Of a DNA stretch of 11,689 nt, positions 7,242-11,689 are shown piece by piece. How positions within the stretch are numbered: position 1 is the first letter of the stretch; each line of letters begins with the position of its first letter. The translations under genes were made by a program, and so were the position numbers. The notes beneath the pieces are model-generated. The model made no database searches. It was not told the origin of the DNA and saw only the letters and a program-made list of their open reading frames with translations. The DNA is taken from the NCBI GenBank assembly GCA_007135895.1, contig SLHZ01000034.1, positions 1-11,689 of the forward strand, read 5' to 3'. The DNA is from Balneolales bacterium. GTDB taxonomy: Bacteria > Bacteroidota > Rhodothermia > Balneolales > Natronogracilivirgulaceae.

Positions 7242-8210
7242 ATGGAGATACCTGCTATGATGAATACATTACCGACCTTCTTGCTGCTTACACTGGGAAT
7301 GGCAGTCATGCTCATGGCCTGCTCTTCCGGTGAACAGCCCGTTCCCGATAGTGAGACCGGAAAGAACGATGTCCGCCCGCTGAAAGAACAGATAGAAAAG
7401 ACCCTTGAACCGGTTGAAGGCCGGTTTGCCGTGGCCTTTATCGATGTGCAGGATCCTGATCACCATCTTTTCATCCGGGCGGATGAGTGGTTCCATGCCG
7501 CCAGCACCATGAAAACGCCGGTCCTGATCGAGGCGCACCGCCAGCAACTGGAGGGCCGGATCAATCTTGACGATCTGATCCCAGTCAAGAATGAGTTCAT
7601 CAGTATTGCCGATGGCAGCACCTACAGCATTCGTATCGACCGTGACAGCGGTGACGATCTCTATGAGCACCTGGGTTCCAGGATGTCCATGCGTGAACTC
7701 TGTTACTCCATGATCGTGCGAAGCGGCAATCTGGCCACCAACCTGGTCATTGAGTTCCTCGGGGCGGATAATGTAAACAGCACCATGGCGAAAATGGGGG
7801 CCGAAGGTATACGGGTGCTTCGGGGAGTGGAGGATATGCCGGCTTTCAACGCCGGTATGAATAACGAAACAACGGCCCGCGGACTGGCCGTCATGTTTCT
7901 GAGACTGGCCAGGGGTGAGATTCTCAATGAAGAAGCCCGCAATGAAATCCTCAGCGTTCTGAAGGACCAGCATTTCCGTGAAATGATACCGGCCCGACTT
8001 CCCGATGGCGTGGTGGTCGCGCATAAAACTGGCTCCATATCGGGTATTACGCACGACTCCGGTATTGTCTATCTGCCGGATGGAAGGAGCTATGTGCTCG
8101 TTATACTGGCCAGAGACCTGCCCGAGCATCGTATTGGCAGAGAGGCCGGCGCAGAGATATCGCGGCTGATCTATGAGTATATGACAGATGACAAGAAAGA
8201 TCGATCATGA
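7242..8210 (+). CDS. Lipoprotein class A beta-lactamase-like serine hydrolase
   Basis: A 322-residue protein with a lipoprotein signal (lipobox LMAC, Cys27), so probably membrane-anchored and facing the periplasm. The serine acylase motifs are present: S88-T-M-K91 (SxxK), S161-G-N163 at the SDN position and K262-T-G264 (KTG). RGVEDMPAFN at ~194-203 sits where the class A omega loop would be, with E197 a candidate for the deacylating Glu. SGN instead of SDN, and the unusual omega region, fit the broad group of class A-related serine hydrolases rather than a classical TEM-like enzyme. It may hydrolyse beta-lactams, or act as a cell-wall peptidase or esterase. AAGGAG upstream supports the start. 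Its stop overlaps the amidase start by four bases (ATGA), indicating translational coupling. Confidence 0.88.
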   Translation: MEIPAMMNTLPTFLLLTLGMAVMLMACSSGEQPVPDSETGKNDVRPLKEQIEKTLEPVEGRFAVAFIDVQDPDHHLFIRADEWFHAASTMKTPVLIEAHRQQLEGRINLDDLIPVKNEFISIADGSTYSIRIDRDSGDDLYEHLGSRMSMRELCYSMIVRSGNLATNLVIEFLGADNVNSTMAKMGAEGIRVLRGVEDMPAFNAGMNNETTARGLAVMFLRLARGEILNEEARNEILSVLKDQHFREMIPARLPDGVVVAHKTGSISGITHDSGIVYLPDGRSYVLVILARDLPEHRIGREAGAEISRLIYEYMTDDKKDRS

Positions 8211-8584
8211 AACGGATGCTGGCCATTCTACTGCTTTCAGCCTGCACCGGCGGCACACCGGATCCGCTGGCCGACAAGACCATTGTCATAGACCCCGGAC
8301 ACGGTGGCACGGCGGAATACGACCAGTACCGGGTGGGTCCGGCCGGTGAGCGGGAAGAATGGGTCAACCTGAGGGTTGCTCTGTTGCTTCGGGACAAACT
8401 TGAGGCGCGCGGGGCACGGGTATTGCTGACCCGCACCGAAGATGTGGAAGTCGCCCTCGATGTTCGGGCCCGCCTGGCCGTTGAAAACGACGCCGATGCT
8501 TTTGTTTCCGTACACCATAATGCGACGGCCGATCCCGATGTCAACTTTCCGATTGTCTATTATCACGCCAACGCCAGTGAAAAC
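8207..8584 (+). CDS. Lipoprotein N-acetylmuramoyl-L-alanine amidase (Amidase_3), truncated at 3' end
   Basis: The ATG overlaps the previous stop (ATGA). A short lipoprotein signal is followed by lipobox LLSAC (Cys13). The Amidase_3 fold begins at KTIVIDPGHGG, and the zinc ligands H32, E50 (EREEWVNLRVA) and H103 (FVSVHHNATAD) are present. The family cleaves the bond between N-acetylmuramic acid and L-alanine in peptidoglycan. Recognisable amidase sequence stops near residue 121-126 (YYHANASEN). The usual C-terminal part with the second catalytic Glu is missing. The reading frame continues without interruption to 8701, but those residues belong to GspE. The true gene is therefore cut at about 8567-8584, probably by an assembly join. 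The end coordinate given is the limit of amidase-like sequence, not a stop codon. Confidence 0.82.
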
Positions 8585-8590
8585 GAAATG
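8567..8590. other. Chimeric junction between a Bacteroidota/Balneolota-like and a gammaproteobacterial sequence
   Basis: Amidase sequence (FVSVHHNATADPDVNFPIVY) gives way, in the same frame, to the GspE C-terminus (ESYARRHTPGIRDDGIRHVL and onward). The boundary falls around GCCAGTGAAAAC (8573-8584), which encodes ASEN. As I know the families, both amidases (..HGNASEN..) and GspE (..HDGASE..) have similar residues there, so a short shared stretch could have bridged two genomes. No integrase, att-like repeat or insertion sequence is present. Confidence 0.75.
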
Positions 8591-8701
8591 GAGTCCTACG
8601 CGCGGCGCCACACGCCGGGCATCCGCGATGATGGTATCCGTCACGTGCTCGCCGGCAGCACGACCCTGGAGGAAGTACTCCGGGTCACCACCGCCGACTA
8701 G
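8573..8701 (+). CDS. gspE: Type II secretion ATPase GspE, C-terminal fragment
   Basis: The last ~38 residues before the TAG at 8699-8701, EMESYARRHTPGIRDDGIRH through VLAGSTTLEEVLRVTTAD, match the conserved C-terminus of GspE/XcpR (family pattern ..IRxDGxxKVLxGxTTxEEVLRVT..). Walker A, Walker B and the zinc-binding region are absent because upstream sequence is replaced by the amidase fragment. The fragment has no start of its own. Its identity is supported by gspF beginning 14 bp after the stop, the standard gspE-gspF order. GspE is the cytoplasmic hexameric ATPase that powers pseudopilus assembly. The left edge is approximate. Confidence 0.85.
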   Translation, partial: ASENEMESYARRHTPGIRDDGIRHVLAGSTTLEEVLRVTTAD

Positions 8702-8715
8702 GAGTACGCAGCGTC

Positions 8716-9942
8716 ATGGGTGCCTACGAATACGCAGCGCTGGATCGGGGTGGCCGTGAGAACAAGGGCGTCATGGAGGGCGACACCGCGCGCCAGGTGC
8801 GTCACCTGCTGCGCGAACAGGGCCTGATTCCCTTACGCGTTGACGAGGTCGCCGAGCAGGAAGGCGCCGGGACCTCCACCCGGGCCATGCTCGGCTCGTC
8901 GTGGCGCAGCATCAGCGCCAACGAACTGGCCCTGATTACACGGCAGCTGGCCACACTGGTGCGTGCCGCCCTGCCCATAGAGGAAGCCCTGCTCGCGGTT
9001 TCCCAGCAAACCACCAAACCGCGCATCAAGAGCATGCTGGTCGCCATCCGCTCGCGGGTTATGGAAGGCCATACCCTGGCGGCGGGCCTGGCACAGTTCC
9101 CCCGCGTATTCCCCGAACTTTACCGCGCCACCGTGGAAGCCGGCGAGCAGGCGGGGCAACTGGAGAACGTACTCGAGCGCCTCGCCGATTACACCGAAAG
9201 CCGCCAGGAAATGCGCCAGCAACTGATGCTGGCCACCATCTATCCGGCGGCCTTGTTGCTGGTTTCGCTGGGTGTCGCGCTGTTCCTGGTCACCTACATC
9301 ATGCCGCAGGTGGTGGATGTGTTTGATACCCGGGAGCAAAGCCTGCCGTGGTTGACCGTGGCGCTGATCAATCTCAGCGATTTCCTGCGCAACTGGTGGT
9401 GGCTGTTGCTGTTCGGGACGACCGGACTGGTGGTCGGTATCGGGGCCCTGTTGCGTCGCCCCGAACCGCGCCGGCGCTATCACCAGCTATTGTTGCGTCT
9501 GCCGTTGACCGGGCGCCTCACCGCAGGCTTCAATGCGGCGCGTTTCGCGCGCACCCTGAGCATTCTCAACGGCAGCGGCGTACCGGTGCTGGACGCCATG
9601 CGCATTGCCGGTCAGGTCATCGTCAACATCCCCATGCGCGAGGCGGTGGAGCAGGCCAGCCGGCGTGTGCGCGAGGGCGCCACCATCAGCCGCTCGCTGG
9701 CCGCCAGCAAGCTGTTCCCGCCCATGACCATCCATCTCATCGCCAGCGGCGAGTCCAGCGGCAAACTGGATGAAATGCTGGAGCGCGCCGCAACCAATCA
9801 GGAAAAGGAGGTCAGCGGCCTGGTGCAAGCCATGACCGCCGCCCTGCAACCGATGGTCATCCTCACCATGGGCATCGTCGTGATGGCCATCGTCGCCGCC
9901 ATTCTGCTGCCGATCTTTGAGCTTAACCAGTTGATTGGATAG
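8716..9942 (+). CDS. gspF: Type II secretion inner-membrane platform protein GspF
   Basis: A complete 408-residue protein, the usual GspF length. It starts MGAYEYAALDRGGRENKGVM as the family does. It has two T2SSF repeats: cytoplasmic domain one (~70-170, ITRQLATLVRAALPIEEAL) and domain two (~273-375, RFARTLSILNGSGVPVLDAM). Hydrophobic segments are at ~172-194, ~227-247 and ~378-400, and it ends ILLPIFELNQLIG, typical of GspF rather than PilC. GspF lies at the base of the T2SS and couples the GspE ATPase to the pseudopilus. The GspE fragment ends 14 bp upstream, and GGAG at 8701-8704 lies 11 bases before the ATG. No gspG follows; the next gene is convergent. Confidence 0.95.
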   Translation: MGAYEYAALDRGGRENKGVMEGDTARQVRHLLREQGLIPLRVDEVAEQEGAGTSTRAMLGSSWRSISANELALITRQLATLVRAALPIEEALLAVSQQTTKPRIKSMLVAIRSRVMEGHTLAAGLAQFPRVFPELYRATVEAGEQAGQLENVLERLADYTESRQEMRQQLMLATIYPAALLLVSLGVALFLVTYIMPQVVDVFDTREQSLPWLTVALINLSDFLRNWWWLLLFGTTGLVVGIGALLRRPEPRRRYHQLLLRLPLTGRLTAGFNAARFARTLSILNGSGVPVLDAMRIAGQVIVNIPMREAVEQASRRVREGATISRSLAASKLFPPMTIHLIASGESSGKLDEMLERAATNQEKEVSGLVQAMTAALQPMVILTMGIVVMAIVAAILLPIFELNQLIG

Positions 9943-9948
9943 GCTCCA

Positions 9949-9975
9949 TGCCGTGGACCGGCCCGGACCACGGCA
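9949..9975. terminator. GC-rich inverted repeat between convergent gspF and pagL-like genes
   Basis: TGCCGTGG (9949-9956) and CCACGGCA (9968-9975) form a perfect 8-bp stem with an 11-nt loop, in the 37-bp gap between convergent stops. It could stop transcription from both sides. No T-run follows on either strand, so a strong intrinsic terminator is not shown. Confidence 0.45.
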
Positions 9976-9979
9976 CCCA

Positions 9980-10507
9980 TCAAAAACGCCACCCCAGCAT
10001 AAGCATATCCTCACCGATGTTCGGCCCGTAACGATGCCCCAGCCGTTTCTGCCCGTTGGACAGATGCAGGAAACGTATAGTCAGGCGTCCGTAGTCAGCC
10101 CGAACGCCGATAGCGAACTGCCAGTGCGTGGAGAGATGCTCCGTGGTCCGACTCAGCAAGGCCGGACCTGCCTGAAGGGACAGGCCGGAGCCATGCAGCC
10201 CCAGGCTAGCGGAGGTGAACTCAGTCGCCTGCGGCCCGCCAATCGCACCGGTTATCCACTCGGCGCTGAAACGACCGGAAGGTGAACGGGGGGAACGGAC
10301 ACTGGCCAGCACCACCGGCGAGACACCATCGCGGACCTGGTCGGCTGGTTTATCGAACACCTGGCTATTCAGCCCCGCTTCCAGTGTCAGGCCTGAAGCA
10401 TACGCGCCGGAGGACATCACCGTGATGGCCATCACCCACAGGCAGGTTTGCAGCGTGCATCTGCGTAAGGCGTTCGCGGCCAGTAAGCCCAGGATTCGCA
10501 CAGGCAT
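9980..10507 (-). CDS. pagL: PagL-like lipid A 3-O-deacylase / acyloxyacyl hydrolase-family outer-membrane protein
   Basis: A 175-residue protein with a signal sequence (hydrophobic stretch ~19-36, cleavage near GAYASG). The rest has alternating beta-strand character and ends in Phe (MLMLGWRF), as outer-membrane barrels do. Near the C-terminus, IRFLHLSNGQKRLGHRYGPN followed by IGEDM carries the PagL-type arrangement: His148, Ser150, Asn151 and Glu166 (family H-x-S ... E catalytic residues). PagL removes the 3-O-acyl chain from lipid A in the outer leaflet. The start is the ATG at 10507, preceded by AAGGA; M26 is an alternative. It lies 39 bp downstream of fabH on the same strand and may share its transcript. 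The family call rests on the short motif; the barrel is otherwise poorly conserved. Confidence 0.78.
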   Translation of the reverse strand: MPVRILGLLAANALRRCTLQTCLWVMAITVMSSGAYASGLTLEAGLNSQVFDKPADQVRDGVSPVVLASVRSPRSPSGRFSAEWITGAIGGPQATEFTSASLGLHGSGLSLQAGPALLSRTTEHLSTHWQFAIGVRADYGRLTIRFLHLSNGQKRLGHRYGPNIGEDMLMLGWRF

Positions 10508-10546
10508 GCTTCCTTGCTCCCGAGCAGGTTGGGATTACACTCAGCC

Positions 10547-11509
10547 TTACATTCTGACCAGCGCCGCACCCCAGGTAAAGCCGGCGCCAAAAGAAGTCAT
10601 CAGCAGCAACTGGCCGCGCTGAATACGCCCGTCGCGTACCGCCAGGTCCAGCGCCAGGGGGATAGAAGCCGCCGAGGTGTTGCCATGCTGGTCCACGCTG
10701 ATCACGATGCGTTCAGCGGGCATGTCCAGTTTGCGTGCCGTGGCGTGAATAATGCGCACGTTGGCCTGATGGGGGATAAACCAGTCGATGTCGTCCCGAC
10801 CGATGCCCTGGTCTTCCAGGATGGCCCGTGAGGCCTCGCCCAGCGATTTGACCGCCACGCGAAATACCTCGTTGCCCTTCATCTGGATGCGACTGTCCGA
10901 AACACGGGGAAAATTCCTCCCCACGCCCGCGGGGAAGTACAACAAATCGCGGTACTGACCGTCGGCATGCAAGCGCGTGGCGATCACGCCGGGCTCATCG
11001 TCCGCCTCCAGCACCACAGCGCCGGCACCGTCGCCAAACAACACGCAGGTACTCCGGTCCGTCCAGTCAACCAGCGGACTGAGTTTCTCGGCACCCACGA
11101 CCAGAATCCGGCGCGCCTCACCACAGCGGATAAACTTGTCAGCCACACTCAATGCATACAAAAAACTGGTGCACGCGGCCTCCAGGGTAAATGCCGGAAT
11201 GCCGCCGATACCCAGGCGCGACTGGAGCAGCACGGCGGCATTGGGGAACAGTTGATCCGGGGTGGTGGTGCCCATGACGATCATGTCCAGATCGCCCGGC
11301 TCAAGCCCGGCTGCGGACAACGCATTGCGCGCCGCCGTCTCGGCCAGGCTGCTGGTGGTTTCCTCATCAGAGGCGATGTGTCGTTGGGTGATGCCAGTGC
11401 GTTCGCGTATCCACTGGTCACTGGTATCCACCAGCTTTTCCATGTCCGCATTGGTCATCACCCGTTCGGGCAATCCCGACCCCGTGCCCGTGATGCGTCC
11501 ACATGGCAT
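10547..11509 (-). CDS. fabH: Beta-ketoacyl-ACP synthase III (FabH)
   Basis: A complete 320-residue thiolase-fold enzyme that condenses acetyl-CoA with malonyl-ACP to start fatty acid synthesis in the cytoplasm. It starts MPCGRITGTGSGLPERVMTN. The catalytic triad is Cys113 (LEAACTSFLYAL), His247 (FIPHQANVR) and Asn277 (DQHGNTSAA). The Gly-rich C-terminus (LMTSFGAGFTWGAALVRM) is typical of FabH. The start at 11509 is supported by GGAG eight bases upstream and by the family's N-terminus. plsX ends 15 bp upstream on the same strand, the common plsX-fabH order in Gammaproteobacteria. fabD would usually follow; here a pagL-like gene does. Confidence 0.97.
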   Translation of the reverse strand: MPCGRITGTGSGLPERVMTNADMEKLVDTSDQWIRERTGITQRHIASDEETTSSLAETAARNALSAAGLEPGDLDMIVMGTTTPDQLFPNAAVLLQSRLGIGGIPAFTLEAACTSFLYALSVADKFIRCGEARRILVVGAEKLSPLVDWTDRSTCVLFGDGAGAVVLEADDEPGVIATRLHADGQYRDLLYFPAGVGRNFPRVSDSRIQMKGNEVFRVAVKSLGEASRAILEDQGIGRDDIDWFIPHQANVRIIHATARKLDMPAERIVISVDQHGNTSAASIPLALDLAVRDGRIQRGQLLLMTSFGAGFTWGAALVRM

Positions 11510-11524
11510 CTGTTTTTCTCCGTT

Positions 11525-11689
11525 TCAGTCCACGTTCGCACCGCCGTCGGCCAGTGCCGAAGCAACCAGGTGGCCGATCCGTTCAGGCACCTGATTACGC
11601 ACTTCCACAAGGGCCATCTCGATGGCATTGGCAAAGGCAAAACTGTCAGCCCCGCCGTGACTCTTGATTACGATACCCTGAAGCCCGAG
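11525..11689 (-). CDS. plsX: Phosphate acyltransferase PlsX, C-terminal fragment
   Basis: The minus strand from the window edge encodes 54 residues ending in TGA at 11525: LGLQGIVIKSHGGADSFAFA, NAIEMALVEVRNQVPERIGH, LVASALADGGANVD. The GIVIKSHGGAD motif and the following helix match the PlsX C-terminus (G-I-V-V/I-K-S-H-G-x-A). PlsX makes acyl-phosphate from acyl-ACP for phospholipid synthesis. The N-terminal ~85% lies outside the window. fabH follows after 15 bp, so the two are almost certainly co-transcribed. Confidence 0.93.
   Translation of the reverse strand, partial: LGLQGIVIKSHGGADSFAFANAIEMALVEVRNQVPERIGHLVASALADGGANVD

Noticed and set aside
7269..8129. 286-aa minus-strand frame opposite the beta-lactamase-like gene
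   Set aside because: No recognisable motif; the plus strand carries SxxK, SGN and KTG motifs, a lipobox and a ribosome binding site.
8207..8701. A genuine novel amidase-GspE fusion protein
   Set aside because: Each half lacks essential catalytic parts and the two sides belong to different lineages, so an artefactual join is more likely. Kept as a finding rather than called as a fusion gene.
8833..9483. 216-aa minus-strand frame opposite gspF
   Set aside because: High-GC antisense shadow rich in Gln, His and Gly, with no motif, opposite a complete conserved gspF.
10517..10526. Short inverted repeat GCTCCCGAGC between fabH and pagL-like gene
   Set aside because: Only a 4-bp stem with a 2-nt loop and no T-run; not a credible terminator.

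Overview
The window reads as two unrelated pieces of bacterial DNA joined inside a gene. Positions 1 to about 8570 look like a Balneolota/Rhodothermota/Bacteroidota-type organism. The main evidence is a secreted subtilisin with a type A type-IX-secretion C-terminal sorting domain (NYPNPFN...KMSLIK). A YpdA-type flavin reductase (bacillithiol pathway) and a GNAT/nitrilase fusion protein fit that assignment. Positions from about 8585 to the end look gammaproteobacterial: the last ~38 codons of gspE, complete gspF, a PagL-like outer-membrane protein, fabH and the end of plsX. The join lies in one open frame (8207-8701) that starts as a lipoprotein N-acetylmuramoyl-L-alanine amidase and ends as the C-terminus of the T2SS ATPase GspE. 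I consider a chimeric assembly from a mixed community more likely than a real gene fusion.

Layout, left piece. On the minus strand: the N-terminal part of ypdA (1-292), a bifunctional GNAT/carbon-nitrogen hydrolase (385-1989) and a subtilisin-like T9SS protease (2022-5102). On the plus strand, divergent from the protease: a secreted M14 zinc carboxypeptidase (5249-6823), a 418-bp non-coding stretch with two families of degenerate tandem repeats (6890-7047 and about 7075-7200), a lipoprotein class A beta-lactamase-like serine hydrolase (7242-8210), and an amidase overlapping it by four bases (8207 to about 8584, truncated).

Layout, right piece. Plus strand: gspE C-terminus (about 8573-8701) and gspF (8716-9942). 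They converge on a minus-strand group: plsX C-terminus (11525-11689), fabH (10547-11509) and a pagL-like gene (9980-10507). A GC-rich inverted repeat lies between the convergent gspF and pagL-like stops.

Functional themes. The left piece carries extracellular protein degradation (subtilisin plus carboxypeptidase), a cell-wall or beta-lactam pair of lipoproteins, and thiol redox control. The right piece carries type II secretion, initiation of fatty acid and phospholipid synthesis (PlsX, FabH) and possible lipid A remodelling (PagL-like). I found no CRISPR array, tRNA, rRNA, transposase or integrase. I see no convincing new multi-gene system. The least explained sequence is the nested repeat block at 6890-7200.
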